From the NCBI RefSeq assembly GCF_029227915.1, contig NC_079881.1, positions 18,267,501 to 18,331,500 of the forward strand: DNA of 64,000 bases. Direction: 5' to 3'. Positions within the stretch are counted from its first letter, which is position 1. Each line of letters begins with the position of its first letter. The notes below the pieces were generated by a model. It was not told where the DNA came from. It searched no databases and saw only the letters and a program-made list of their open reading frames with translations. The DNA comes from Hydractinia symbiolongicarpus. Lineage: Eukaryota; Cnidaria; Hydrozoa; Anthoathecata; Hydractiniidae. This document shows, piece after piece, positions 1 to 12,070 of the stretch. A program made the position numbers and the translations under genes.

Positions 1-1404
1 CTAACACTTTAAGCCCTGCCGTTTTGTTAATTTATGATCGAATCAGCAATCCCATTTGGAACCATGCCACAGGGACCTGACACTAAACTGCGGGAAAGTG
101 CGCACCAACGCAAACTATTTATGATAGCTAGAACGAGGGAGAACCTCAATTGCCTTACAACGGAGTCGTAACTTTCAAGCGAACTCTTTTGCTTCTGAAC
201 AAACAAACAAACCAACATCACTTCTGAAAAATGATTTTAAGTCTAAAAATACCGAATGAAATTCAGTTGTCTGCGTTATAAAGATCTCCTCACTCTCTCT
301 AAAACACGATTCTGGAGATAATTTTTTTTCTTTTGTGTTGAATGTTATTCTAATCTATTTATATCTTTGCAATCACATTGAGAATTTTGAAATGATTTGC
401 TTCTGGTAATAGAACAATATAGCAGGTATCATGTTTACGAGTTATTGACATGTATTTCACAAGCTAGTGCCCAGGACTAAATTGATAAATGCTGTTAAAA
501 AACAGTAAAAAATGTAACAATTTAGTTTGAATGATACTCATTCTTTCTTTTCTTTTTATATTCGCTACTTTCAAACAACAGGTGCCCACAAAATATGTGA
601 AAAAAATTAAAAATACAATTACTAAGACACGTGAAACTTTGTCCTCCCCATTACTGCCGCTTATTTTATTATGCACACTATGATTGGTAAGATGAGAATG
701 GATAATAAAATTATAAAAACATGAGAAAGAATCTTCAGTACATCGTTGTTACAGACGATCTGTAATAATTCATTATTTTGTTTATTTTTATGCATTCTAA
801 CTAAGACGCAAATCCTTGATACATGTTATTTTTTAATATAATATTTTTCATATAAGAACATAAGCTTCATAATAAAAATTTAGTGCTGAAATGCTCCTTT
901 AAACTCTCAAATTGGCGAAATGCTGATAGCTACACGATAGACTTGAAAGCTACTTATAATTTATGACAACCCATTTTGAAGTAATTAGGGAACTCACTCA
1001 AAATTCAGGTGCACATCATTCTCACTGGACCCAAGATTTCCCTGCTGGGCACATTTTTACTTACTCACAAATCATTCACTTACTGTACTCGCATGCGCAA
1101 GAGGTTATACTCGAGGGTATGGAGTAGTATACTCGCCGATTACTCATACTCGTCTTGCACTTTACTCGGCATTTAATGTACCCGTACTCGTATACTCATG
1201 TATAGTTACTCGCGATCGGGACTGTAGGTAAGTTGTTTCACTTTAAGTTTTCTTGCTGAACTAAATATTCCAATCAGTGCCCTCCATTAGGAAAAAAATA
1301 TATACTTGGGCATATCCTTAAAATGGAAAATATCTTTAAATGATGTTAAATTGAGATTTACCTTATGTAAGGATGATTTTAAACCTGCAAAAAATTTTCA
1401 ATAC
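1..1404. other. AT-rich stretch left of gene B exon 16, no exon recognised
   Basis: This is probably intron of gene B, because the last visible exon ends in phase 1 at 1405 and the gene must continue to the left. I looked here for the counterpart of gene A exon 16 (a 93-residue module at 41373-41650) and did not find it. The stretch holds a 64-codon minus-strand open frame near 27-221 with no recognisable family. It also holds a cluster of TACTCG hexamers at about 1080-1215. Nothing else is supported. Confidence 0.5.
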
Positions 1405-3141
1405 CTCTTGCAATCATCATTTCTCCACCCAGTTCTATTTTCAAATCAAACATTCCACTCAATGACCCACTAGCATTTTGAACTCGCTCAATCTCAATTT
1501 GTTTTCCATTCTTGGTAAAACTTTCTTTTTGGGCAATAGATTGGTTCTCAGAGCCTGTACGTGTCCAGTCATTCACAAAGAACAAGGGCAAATTTACACA
1601 ATCAGCAACAGTCAGGTTAAGGAATAATGTTAAGTTTTTCTTCTCCACATCAACCTTTTCAATCCAGAAATTGCCTGGAGCTTCTTCCAGGCTCAGTTCT
1701 AAATAAAGAAGAATCACAACTTACCATATCCTTGAAATGTTGTGTGTGAGATACAAAAGCAGATAAAGTAGTAGCAATACAAACGCGCCCATTTTTTTTA
1801 AAAATAAAATAAATAACTGCTCCTTTACAAAAATTAATTCAAACAAAAATATCATACCTTTTAAACCATAACAAGGTTGTGAACATTCATTTAATGGCAC
1901 GTCTTGTGGACAAGCATCAGCACAAATGGGTTTACCAATCCATAAACTATCCAGGAAGAGATCTTGCACAAAATCTATGCTTTTAATATCTTCGTTTCGA
2001 CTGAGTTTGATATAATGCACACGATAGTAACTTTGGGCTGCCATTTTTTTGTCTTTTAAATAGTCACTATTCTGGATTGCATACAGCATATCAAAGCAAG
2101 TTATACGATCAAGCAAGAGCAGGTCAAAGGTTAACATAGTGGTGGACGGGGCTAGGTATGTATCGTTATACTTATATAAATAAGCAACTTTAAGTGTGAT
2201 AGTGTTTTGAAATGGACCGCGAGTTGAAAAGCAAACCTATAAATTTAAATATAAATTCATTACAATAAAGTAGATACGAATTTGATCCTCCATTTTATTT
2301 CAAAATCTGGCAAAAGAGTTCCACAAAAACAAAAGATTTTTATTGTGATTGCCTACTTGTGGATAATCTTTAGCGCTGAAATAAGAGTCAGTTTTCATCC
2401 CATCCTTTTTCACTGTTTTTCCACCATAATATAAGTAAATATTATCATCATTGTTCATTTTTAACATCCTTCGACCACAAGGTGGTCTCTTTATTTCAGT
2501 TCGTAGGCCATATTCTTCCCCAGTAGGTTCGCCTTCATAATCTTCATAAAAGTATGTGTTTGCGCCTAACAGAAAGTTAATTCAAGATATTTCAGTATTC
2601 TGTAGTTTTGAGTCTGTATTTTTCAAACAGTTTATTGGGCTATACATTGTAGTTACAAGCAAATTGTTACTATCAAAATATCACAAGCTTTTATGCAGCC
2701 ATTCAAATCAGTACTTGACAATTGCTAAGACAATTTAGGCAAGTAAACAAAAATTATTGATTCACATTGGCAATTTTTTGCCGATGTGGTTTTTTTAAGT
2801 GTTGCAAGTACAAAAAATGTGAAAATCAACTTATTTTATTTGAGCATACAATTAAATGCAAAATCTAAATAGTTTACATGAAACATGAAACACAAGTTTG
2901 AAGTGAAACAGGTATAAATAAATTGAATTAGAAAGGGTGTCTCACAAGTAATAATTAACATGTTAAAAAATGCATGTCACCTACCAACTGGCATTCCTAA
3001 GGAGCATTTTTCAGTAAATAAGTCAACTAACACATTTCGAATAGCTGTTGCATTCATTTGATTGGTAATCATACCACTGACACGTTTACCTAATGATAAA
3101 CGGAACTCTTCTGTTGGTGCCAAGTTGCTTAAGTCAATACG
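1405..3141 (-). CDS. Gene B exons 13-16: region following PA14
   Basis: These exons (2985-3141, 2357-2565, 1858-2236, 1405-1698) match gene A exons 12-15. One shared landmark is YEDYEGEPTGEEYGLRTE against [18 protein letters not shown]. Another is VCFSTRGPF against VCFSMVGPF. The junction 2357/2236 works only if the donor is read as GTAGGC, which restores phase 0; gene A uses the equivalent GTAGGT. Exon 15 is 78 nt longer than in gene A and adds a cysteine-rich stretch (CADACPQDVPLNECSQPCYG). The final donor at 1405 leaves phase 1, so coding continues beyond the window. Confidence 0.8.
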
Positions 3142-6100
3142 CTATAATAAACAATGACTAATTTAAACCTAGGTAGATCTTGGTTCATGGTTTATATCAC
3201 TTAATGCACTATAGAAAGAATACATCGTGTCTGCAGCAGTTACCATCAGTAATTCAAATGACAACTGCGAAGATTAATAGAAAAATGGTTTAACAATAAT
3301 TAGAGTTGGAAAACATCATTTTAAGATGCGCAAAAAAAATAGTCAATGTGTAAAAAATCTTTTTTCTTTCTTTTTTTTCTAATAATTTTTTATTACGGTA
3401 ATTCATTTTTCCATCTCTACTTTTAAAAAATATCTACACTTAAAATAAATATTATTTCTTGTTAATAATACACTAACCTGGACATCTGGAAGGTACTGTG
3501 ATGCAATAAATATTTTTTGTACTTCATCAAAAGCTCCTTGTACATCTGCTGATGTGTACTGAGTTTGGTTTGTCAAGAGACCAAGTTTATATTCATAACT
3601 ACCAGCGTGATCTTGCAAATATCCTTCAAAATAGTACTGCTTGTTTTTGTCCAGATGTATTATTGGAGATTTTTGAGATTCTTCGTGGAACCAATTCAAT
3701 CGACTCCATTCATTTGTACTTGCAACCTTCACCTAGCAGTGTCAAAATTTAAATATTTACCAATGAGTTTACCAATATAGTAAAATATTTCATACATATA
3801 CTTTGTTTGTTAAGACCAAAGAAAAAATGAAAGTTGGTTTAAATGCAGTCATTATAATTCAAATTTCACTAGTCGGTGGCCTGTGGATAAATCCATGGGT
3901 TCGCCCTTCCTTTTTCTTACTGCATTTTGTGTGTCTCGCTACTACTTTTCACATTTTGTGTCTGATGCGTCTGATGCAGTTGCAGGAATTTTTTTTGACA
4001 AAAAGAATCTTTAATCCATTAAACCAATGACAAAGCATTAAAAATTATTCTTCTCAAACAACTTGCTAAGCCTAATTGTCCTATACCAGTATGGTCTGAA
4101 TGGTTCCGTATGTTTAGATTCAATCAACGCAAATGAATTAAGGGCAAGGGGTCTGATTTCTATACTTAATTACATTACCAGAATATCCTTGTTTTGGTTT
4201 GTATTTACTAAAAAGTAATTAGGAGTTGCATCACCTATTGCTGTTGCTTTCATGAAAATCTTTGCTGCAAACATAACTCAGCCAAATTGATAGCCTGGTT
4301 TTTAACAGTCCTAATACTTAAAATGTTGTTACGTATTTGATTAATTTGCCATTAAAAATATATCAACCACGTCCAAAATACTATTAGTTTTAAATTAAAA
4401 CCTCATGCATCTCTGCAATTTACATTTCTCATAAACACTTATCTCATAAACAAACCGAATCCAACTCACCAAACCAGTTTCCGAGTCATTTGTACTCAGC
4501 CAAATTTCTCCTTTATCATCCGAACGCAACATTACATGCCAATCTCCAGTAAATGGTGGACGCAAAAAACCACGAACTTTAAATCCAATCGCACCATATC
4601 GTTCATCAAACAGCCTTGCACTGCTAATTTCAAGAGAGCTGTGAGATATACCATGCACCACTTTTACAGGGTGTGTACTGTTGTACAATTTAAGATCTGA
4701 TATAGAGCGAGTTGTTGTGTTCCAAATCCAATACTCATATCCACGGCCACCTGCATTAAATGAAAAAGCTTGCAAAAAATAGGCTACAAAAGGTAAATTC
4801 ATATTTTGAGATTTGTATATCACTGTCCTCTTGAACAGACATCATGTATGAAAATTCGCAAAATTAATAACCTTTCATAAGTATATCAAGGGTTATTAAT
4901 TTTCAAATGAAAATTAAACACCATGACCTGACAAAAGGCCATATGATAAATTAATCAGTTGGAATATTTTGATAATCTCTAGAGTGTTGTACTTAAACGA
5001 AACATTTTCTATTTATTTTCTAGAATTTTGGATTTGGACAGAATTACAAATTCACAGTTTGTATAATTTGTTGCATTTGACTGATTTTGAATTCAGAATA
5101 CAAATTACTTTTGATCAACTCATAAAGTAGTTAAGAAGAAATTGTAAATTTGTATTTTCTGAAATGAAACTGGTACAAATTCGCTTTAAAGAGAAATTAT
5201 TAGACATGAATACACAACTTGTCTTTTTCCTGTTCCTTGATATGAAGCTTACTACTAATGAAATAATTAATTCAAAATGGCATCATGTTTTATGTACCTA
5301 TGCTAAAAATATATATCCATATACTTAAACAAAGACATCTTTTCTTTATATTAACTTCAGTTTCGGTTTAACAAACTTGATCACACAAGTTTTAATTTAC
5401 AATAGAGGCCTAATGTGAAGAATATACACATATCAAAAGGCTAATGGGTGACCCCATTTTATGCAAAGCTTTATTGCAATCTAATAGTAAAAATCAAAAC
5501 ATCATTAACCTTTCCTTGTAAATTAAGACTACTCATGTTATGACATTGCATACTATAACTTTAATGAAACTAAATAGTTGTTGCTTGATTGTCAACATTC
5601 TTCAATGAATGCTGCACTTAACAAACAGTATTTGTGTGTATGTAACAAAAATGGAGTGAAAATATAAACTAAAATAAATACAGACTCCAAATAGTTTTTT
5701 TCTTACAGAAATGTGTATCTTGTATGTTTTTACTAAACTACAACAGGTTGTCTTATTTATAAAGTTGAAAATAAACCTCCTCGCTCACATCTGTTTTAAA
5801 AAGAGGTGCTTTTTAAAGTTTGCATTTATATGAAAATTCAGTATGCATAATATTCCATTGGTATCTATGCAATCCAGTACTTAAAAATATATTACCCACC
5901 AGGAAAAATGTTTTTATTTAAAATGCTCTGATCAATTTCTCCTGTAACACATTCAACCCAATCTGCTGTGATTTTTTTTACCAGACATTCAATTCCACCA
6001 ATTTCCACTTGGATTTTATCAGATTTAAAAAATGCTCCTGATATTTTAACTAAAGTTCCACCTTTTAAACTCCCTTTGCTTGGGGTGACTGATTTTATAT

Positions 6101-9100
6101 CTAAATTTTAAATAAAGGATTTATATTAAAAAGACTTAAGAAACAATAGAAATACATGAAAATGTCAGTTTAGCCTTTTCCTTAAAAGTTATCTTACCAG
6201 TGAATATTTGGTAGTTGTATCTTTTTTCTTCCTTGTTTAGCAAGTAGGACCCAGGTAAACGCATTGATCTGCCTCCAAACTTGGAAGTTATGACAGAAAT
6301 TACATACGATCCTAAAAAAAGTAACAAAAAATACACAGAGTCCTAGTTTTTAGGAAAGTGAAGAGAAAAAAACAACAAAAATAGTTCAACAACTTACCCA
6401 CACGACTGGCAGTTGGTTGACATTTCACCCACTTTTTACGCCATGTTTCTTCACCACCATCTGAACCAGTGCCCAGGCTAAAAACAAATATGTAGCACAT
6501 AAATTAACAGTAAATATTTTATTTAGGGACTAAAGGATTCTTCATAGAAAAAATCTGAAATAACATATCAAAAAGGTAAAAATTGGAATTGGAAGTAAAG
6601 TATGTTGCGAGTTTAGCGTAAATGAAAAAGTTTGTAAGGCAACTAAAAAAATTGATTAAGTCTTCCAAAAAATGTGATAATGAATATACTTACAGTGATT
6701 TGTTTTCACGATCGAATGGCTCACAAATTTTATGACCTACAAAAATCCTAAAATCAGAAATACAACACAGTATAAAACTTGACACAGTTTTTGCATAAAC
6801 ATGGGGCATGTATAAACTTGTTATCACATATGTATATTTTTTAAGGTTTTTTAATATTTGCAGAAAATTATTTTGAAGAAAACTAAAGTTAGTCAGGGCC
6901 ATAGGCTACTTAAAATCACCTTTACTGAAGATAAATTACTTGGATATTACTCAATCACAAAGTATAACAATATACTGTTTAAATGTGTTGATATCTCATA
7001 CTTGTTTAGCTCTGCATTCTTTGGATCAAAAATATCTTGTTCGCGACTAACTTGCCGGGTCAGCAATTTTCCATCAATACGGATTGTAAGATCTAAAAGA
7101 ATCTCATACTGTCAAGATTGTCAATTTATGTGTTTGTAAAAGTGTGCAATGATGAATTCATTCATAATGAGAGTATACCTGAAAGTCCAGCATCTGGTGT
7201 AACATGGTCAATGGTTGGAGTGAAATCCCTTTTATACTACAAGAGAATAATTACTTTTAGGGGCCATCTACAAAATCCGTAGCAATTCGTATGAAAAAAA
7301 TTTGTATATGCTATACGAATTTTCTTTTGCCATACAGTGATTAAATTCGTATGAAAGTTTTCTGAAATCATATAAAATTCGTATGAGTTTTAAATTAAAT
7401 TCGTATGGGTTTTAAATTAAATTCGTATGAGTATTTTAAAAAATTCGAATGAGTTTTAAGAGTTTTAAGTTCAAACAAAAATTCTTTTTTAATTAGATGC
7501 GTATGTTTTTTTTTTCAAAAAAAATTTGTTACAGATTTTATTAAATATGTATGAGTTTTTCAAAAAAATTCGTTTGAGTTTTTATAATTAAATGCATATG
7601 GGTTTTTTAGATAGAAATGTTTTTTTTAGATCGCGTTTTAAAAATTTAAGAATAAAAAACAGCGATAAAAAAGCTTCGTTATATCGCATTTTTAAAGTTT
7701 AAGAACAAAAAGCGGCATTTAAAATGCTTTATTAGATCACATTTTAAAAATTTAAAAATGAAGAATGGCAATAGAAATGTTTCGTTAGATCGCATTTTTA
7801 CAGTTTAAGAACGAAAAGCGGCGATAGAAATGCTTTTTTATATCGTGTTTTAAAAATTTAAGAACGAAAAGCGACGATGGGAATGCTTCATTAGATTGTG
7901 TTTTAAAAGTTTAAGAACGAAAAGCGGCGAGAGATAATTATTTAATTTCCCATTATAAGTTTAATCCTTCAAAATTTACACGAACAGCGTTCAGAGATGG
8001 TTGTTTGTAAGCTCAATCATTTCAAGTAATAAGAATAGCGTTTAGAAATTGTTATTTTAAGGCTAGCTGCATAGCTAAAAGTTATATTTCTATGAAGAAA
8101 TTATATTGAAAATTAAATTCGTATGACCATTTGTTTAAAAATTTGTATTGCAATTCGTATTGGAAAATCTTAATAATTCGTATGAAAATTCGTATAAGTA
8201 AGAATATAATTTGTATCACAATTCGTATGACAATTCTTATGGAAATTGTATAAAATTCGTATAGGGTTTTTTAAAAATCGTATAACTAATTAACACTATA
8301 CGAATTGTATACGATTTTTATACGAATTATAAGCAATTAAATTCGTATATATTCGTAAAAAAAGTCATACGAAATTTGTAGATGTACCCTTATCAAGAAA
8401 GAAAAAGGCTCATCAAAAGGCTGAGATATTACATGTTTTATTCCATGAGAGATGTCTTTCCTATAATTATAAACTCACCGCTAAGAGCACAAAGATCACA
8501 TAGCAGAGATTTATAGCCGCACAACATAGAACAAGAGTTCTCATTAAAAAATGTATATAATACTCCACAAACTTAAACATACAGTGAATACACATTTTCC
8601 AGAACAAAAAGTATTTGGTTCATCATTTGCAAGCCACTTGTCATTTATTTTCACTTTTACACTATATTTTGCACCATCTTCTAAATTCGGTTCTTTTCTA
8701 TAAATAAAACCAAAAATAAACTAACAAATAATAAAATTTAATATTCTTTGATACATGTTAAAGCTAATAAAAATGCTCTGCTTACCGAGTTTCACATACA
8801 ATTACTTTCTCATTTGATGCAGTGTGAACAAGATCACATCCTAACACATGTCCAGTGACTTCGTTGATAAAAACGACCTTGTTAGGTTTGTTGTGTTGAT
8901 CATGTGAAAATCCTAGTGTTTAAGCAGAAACCATTACTTCTAAGTGATAAATCTTTTGTTAAGTGAATTCATGTTCAGGGATACATGTGTATGGCAAATA
9001 TATATTTTAGAACCTTTTGGAATACATTTTCAATTGTCATAAAAACTGTGACTATTATTGTTTTACTATTATTTTAATTGCAGCCTTTCTATTTCATCTT

Positions 9101-12070
9101 GGTTATGGCAATTACTGCCATGAACTTCAAACTACCCAAACCACCTTTTTTAAATATTTGTATATATCAAGATTTAAGTTGAGATCAGAAGTACAAATTC
9201 CATATCAAATTTGGTTAAATTTATTCAAACTTGTTTATAATTCTTTTTGTTTTAACTATTCATCTACAAAAAGAAGACCTTACAGCAATCAGAAATGGAG
9301 TTTGACATAACTTTAGACTTAGATGCAATAAATTTATTTTGACTGTATTGTTTTCTTCCCTTTACCCAACATGCACAAAACCCTAATTAATTTCATGTTC
9401 TATCTAAAAACATAAGCATTGGAATTTAGGTTTAATCAAAAGAAGACATTACTTAGCAACGACACAAAAAACAGCACCTTTTTTTTGGAGATTTTGGAAA
9501 AGTTTGTTTTAAGTAAAATTCTGGACACTAATTGCCAGGAAAAGTTTTTCTATGATGTTAAAAAAAATGTTTAACCCTATTCAATCCATTTTTCAATAAA
9601 TTCTTTTGCTATGCTTTACAGTTTTGATACTTCCTGTTTTTTTCTGTTAGACACCTTCATGTTAAATTTTTAGGTCCTATACTCTTAAAATTGGCTATTA
9701 TTCGAAGCAAGTGGCGCCGTAGATTAGTGGAAGTGGCGCCGTAGATTAGTGGTTATAGCTCTCGTACTCTGTGCGGGAGACCGGGGTTCAATTCCTCTTG
9801 GCGGCGAGTGAATGTTACCATAGCCCTGGGTTACCCCAAGCCATGTGAGGGAAATTGGGGAGATGGAACACTGTGTGGGTCGTTGAACGTTGCCGGGAGT
9901 TGTCTAGTAGAGCGCTGGCCCTAATTGGGTCTGCGTAGCTGAAAATGAGCATTAAATACTCTAGGACTCTCCCTCTAAGCCATAGCCCCTCCTGGAAATA
10001 ATAGACAGGGTATATCCCTCGATATTTGTGAGGTTAGCCATGAAAAATATGCACATCTATAGACAACTTTCATCATGTTGGGTTTTGCTTATATACCCCA
10101 GACCTCTAACGCAAATCAACAAGCAAAATAATGCAGGTAAGCCGTGGACCAGTCCATTTCAAACTTATTTTTAGTTAGAGGCATCTTTTGATCTTAAAAT
10201 TAGAATATAGTTTGCATGTAGTTTAGATTTAGATCATATATCAGTGAAAAGATGCTAGTAGCCACAGTACAAAAGTTTTTAACAATAATTTGTCTTTCTT
10301 CACCTAAGGTCTCCTTTTTCTTGCCTGTCGATTTTTCTAATTTTTTTCACGCATGTGCAAGAATCCCATAAAATCGTAAACATTGAAAGTCATCTCCGAA
10401 ATCCTCATAATCAGAAACTAGAAACTTGAAACCCACACAACAACTTTGTTTCATAAAAGGGAAATAATTCTGTAAAGTTTCATCGCATAGTTAACCCGAT
10501 TTCTTATTCTATAATCATTTCCTTGTGCGAATTATAAAATATGCTCCTTTGAATATGATACTTGTATGACAGAAAGAAAGATGCTAAAGCTGGATTTTTC
10601 TCACAAAAGCATTGTTGAGATTTTTAACTATCATTGAGTGTAGATTGATGACTTTAACTCGATTCCGTTTAAAGTCCTAACAATAAACTTTATGTGAAAA
10701 ATGGACTGAAAATAACATAGCTCCAGTGTTCTTATCGCTTTTCTTGTCATGCAGATGCCAGAAACAAAAGAGCTTAACTAAACAAAGGAATCCATCCGTC
10801 TATGTATCAACAGGGTTAATTCAAATTATTCTTACTCACCATGACCTCTAATATGTAAGTAGGTTCCACCAATCAAACTGCCACTAGAAGGTTCCAATTT
10901 TGTCACACGACTTGAATAGACTAAAAAAGTAGTACTTACAAATATATACGTAGGCAATAAAATACACACCAAAGTAGACGTAGGTAGCTGCTACATATTT
11001 AGGCTTTTGAAATGATGTTTAATTTAAAAAAACTGGTAGCTGGTTAAGCTAAAAGCTAGTTAAGTTTTGCCTCTTAAATGTTGTAAATCAACTTTTTTTA
11101 CCATACCAGCAGGAATGACACTAGTTAGATAAACTAACAAATTTAAGCCATTGATTACAATTTAGAATTGGTTCTAGCAATTTAGGAATGGTAAAGTAAA
11201 CGCAAAACATTCGCACATGGTTTGTGTTATGACTTCTTGTTGTGCCTGCACGAATTCAGTACGAAGTGACAAGAAATGATTTATTGAGCTGTACTCCCCC
11301 TCCCCCACCCTCGTCCCCAGGTCTTTTTCCTTTTCAATACGAGAAATGACGGCGTCTCCTCTCGTATCAAAAAGGCAAAAAAACCTGGGGAAGAGGGTAT
11401 CCCTCCCCTCGGATAAAAGCGGGTGAAAAGACTGGATATGTTCGCTAAAAAAATACAGTGGAATCTCTCTAAAGCGGACACCATTAGTGCAAAAAAATTG
11501 TCCGTTTTATAGAGGTGTCCGCTTTATAAAGACTATACAAAAATCACTTTCAGAGCAAAATTTTGCCGAAAACATGACTTTTTTTTGTTTACATACATTT
11601 TTTTATTGTTCTATTCCTTTCAAATCAAAATTCCCAATTGCAAAATAACTTGTCGAGTCACAGGGAAGCGTATAAATAGAGGGGCTGGTTATGGTCTGGA
11701 ATTTCCAGTTCTATACAAGTTTGTTGGTGTCGATAAAGACGTTGATTGATCGAGAGAAAAAAAATTAAAAAGATTTTAGAGATTGTAAATAAAAAAATTA
11801 AAAAATTTACGAAATGAAGGTGAAAATCGAAATTTAACAAGTGTTTTTTTTTCACATGTCTGCTTCACATAGAGATTTTCTTGTGAAAGTTTGACCGGAA
11901 TCAGTCCGTTTTAAGGAATAGTGTTCGTTATATAGAGGTGTCCGCTTTACCATGTCCACTTTAGAGAGATTCCACTGTATGAATAATATTTTTTTAAAAG
12001 TTGCGCACTCACCTGCAGCTAAAAAAACTGCTGCAATTAATATTCTTGAGAACGTTCCAATAAACGCCAT
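1405..12070 (-). CDS. PKHD1L1-like: Gene B: fibrocystin-L (PKHD1L1)-like protein, N-terminal part, cut by the left window edge
   Basis: Exons on the minus strand: 12013-12070, 10840-10920, 8786-8912, 8583-8697, 7179-7236, 7002-7092, 6694-6747, 6398-6477, 6198-6311, 5900-6100, 4470-4750, 3478-3732, 2985-3141, 2357-2565, 1858-2236 and 1405-1698. All junctions are GT-AG and in phase, giving about 851 residues. The start at 12070 gives a hydrophobic signal peptide (MAFIGTFSRILIAAVFLAA). Domains follow the fibrocystin-L order: IPT (VTKLEPSSGSLIGGTYLHI), a second IPT-like module, IPT (VTPSKGSLKGGTLVKISG), then PA14 (exons 11-12; RGFLRPPFTGDWHV, HLDKNKQYYFEGYL). Such proteins are large single-pass membrane or coat proteins of cilia and stereocilia. 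Exon lengths match gene A almost one for one, so the two are tandem paralogues. The IPT array, G8, PbH1 and membrane parts would lie to the left. Whether gene B also carries the cadherin half is unknown. Confidence 0.88.
3478..4750 (-). CDS. Gene B exons 11-12: PA14 domain
   Basis: The two exons (4470-4750 and 3478-3732) encode a PA14 beta-barrel: GRGYEYWIWN, GFKVRGFLRPPFTGDWHVML, SDDKGEIWLS, then HLDKNKQYYFEGYLQDHAGS. PA14 is a carbohydrate-binding-type module found in fibrocystin-L, adhesins and glycosidases. The second exon is 255 nt, exactly the length of its gene A counterpart. Confidence 0.88.
3868..3985. repeat. Dispersed repeat copy 1 (TAGTCG...CATGGGTTC family)
   Basis: This copy shares blocks with 47142-47282 and 56290-56432: ACTAGTCGnTnGCC, CATGGGTTC, CCTTTTTnTnCnGCATT and TCTCGCTACTAC. 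A short hairpin (CCTGTGG...CCATGGG) lies near the 5' end. It sits in a gene B intron and is probably a non-autonomous mobile element. Confidence 0.55.
5900..10920 (-). CDS. Gene B exons 2-10: three IPT/TIG-type modules
   Basis: Exons 2-4 encode the first IPT/TIG domain, with the GGT...I.G.G signature and the tail CDLVHTASNEKVIVCETR. Exons 5-9 encode a second, diverged IPT-like module (HVTPDAGLSG, FVGHKICEPFD, WVKCQP). Exon 10 encodes a third (SVTPSKGSLKGGT ... CVTGEID). IPT domains are immunoglobulin-like folds repeated in fibrocystins, plexins and Met. An extra intron splits the segment that is one exon in gene A (52742-52980). Gene B exons 3 and 4 (127 and 115 nt) together replace that 239-nt exon. 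Confidence 0.85.
7260..8389. mobile_element. Harbinger-like non-autonomous DNA transposon (MITE), 1,130 bp
   Basis: The left end GGGGCCATCTACAAA and the reverse complement of the right end, GGGTACATCTACAAA, form 15-bp terminal inverted repeats with two mismatches. Both ends are flanked by TTA (7257-7259 and 8390-8392), a 3-bp target duplication of the PIF/Harbinger type. The interior has no coding capacity. It is packed with variants of ATTCGTATGAGTTTT and holds a tandem repeat. It lies in gene B intron 4. Confidence 0.75.
7628..7938. repeat. About 53-bp tandem repeat inside the MITE, six diverged units
   Basis: Units start AGATCGC or ATATCGC, continue through TTTTAAAAATTTAAGAACG, and end near GAAATGCTTCGTT. 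Six successive units are readable, each 52-54 bp and diverged by substitutions. Confidence 0.7.
9709..10060 (+). mobile_element. tRNA-derived SINE with duplicated head
   Basis: A tRNA-like head carries an A-box-like block (GTAGATTAGTGGTTATAGC) and a B box (GGGGTTCAATTCC) at usual RNA polymerase III spacing. It is followed by a non-tRNA body (CCCTGGGTTACCCC ... GTCGTTGAACGTTGCCGGG ... TCTAGTAGAGCGC). The first 22 bp are present twice in tandem (9709-9730 and 9731-9752). The 3' end is uncertain; I place it near 10060. It lies in gene B intron 2, antisense to the gene. Confidence 0.7.
11313..11392. repeat. Hairpin (foldback) element, about 80 bp
   Basis: The left arm GTCCCCAGGTCTTTTTCC pairs with the reverse complement of the right arm, TTCCCCAGGTTTTTTTGCC. 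The pairing continues through AATACGAGA / GATACGAGA, and the loop is about 15 nt. The arm tip resembles other hairpins in this window ending in CCTnGTnCCnAG. Confidence 0.6.
11456..11977. mobile_element. pogo/Tigger-like MITE, 522 bp
   Basis: The ends CAGTGGAATCTCTCTAAAG and its near-perfect inverse form terminal inverted repeats, flanked by TA on both sides (11454-11455 and 11978-11979). This is the Tc1/mariner-pogo pattern. Subterminal copies of AGAGGTGTCCGCTTTA occur near both ends. There is no transposase frame. It sits in gene B intron 1, some 35 bp from the exon 1 donor. Confidence 0.8.
12013..12070 (-). CDS. Gene B exon 1: signal peptide
   Basis: The ATG is at 12070 and the exon ends in phase 1 at a GTGAGT donor. 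It encodes 19 residues with a hydrophobic core (ILIAAVFLAA). I chose this start because gene A also opens with a short phase-1 signal-peptide exon. After it both genes run through introns to an IPT exon in the same phase. Confidence 0.8.
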
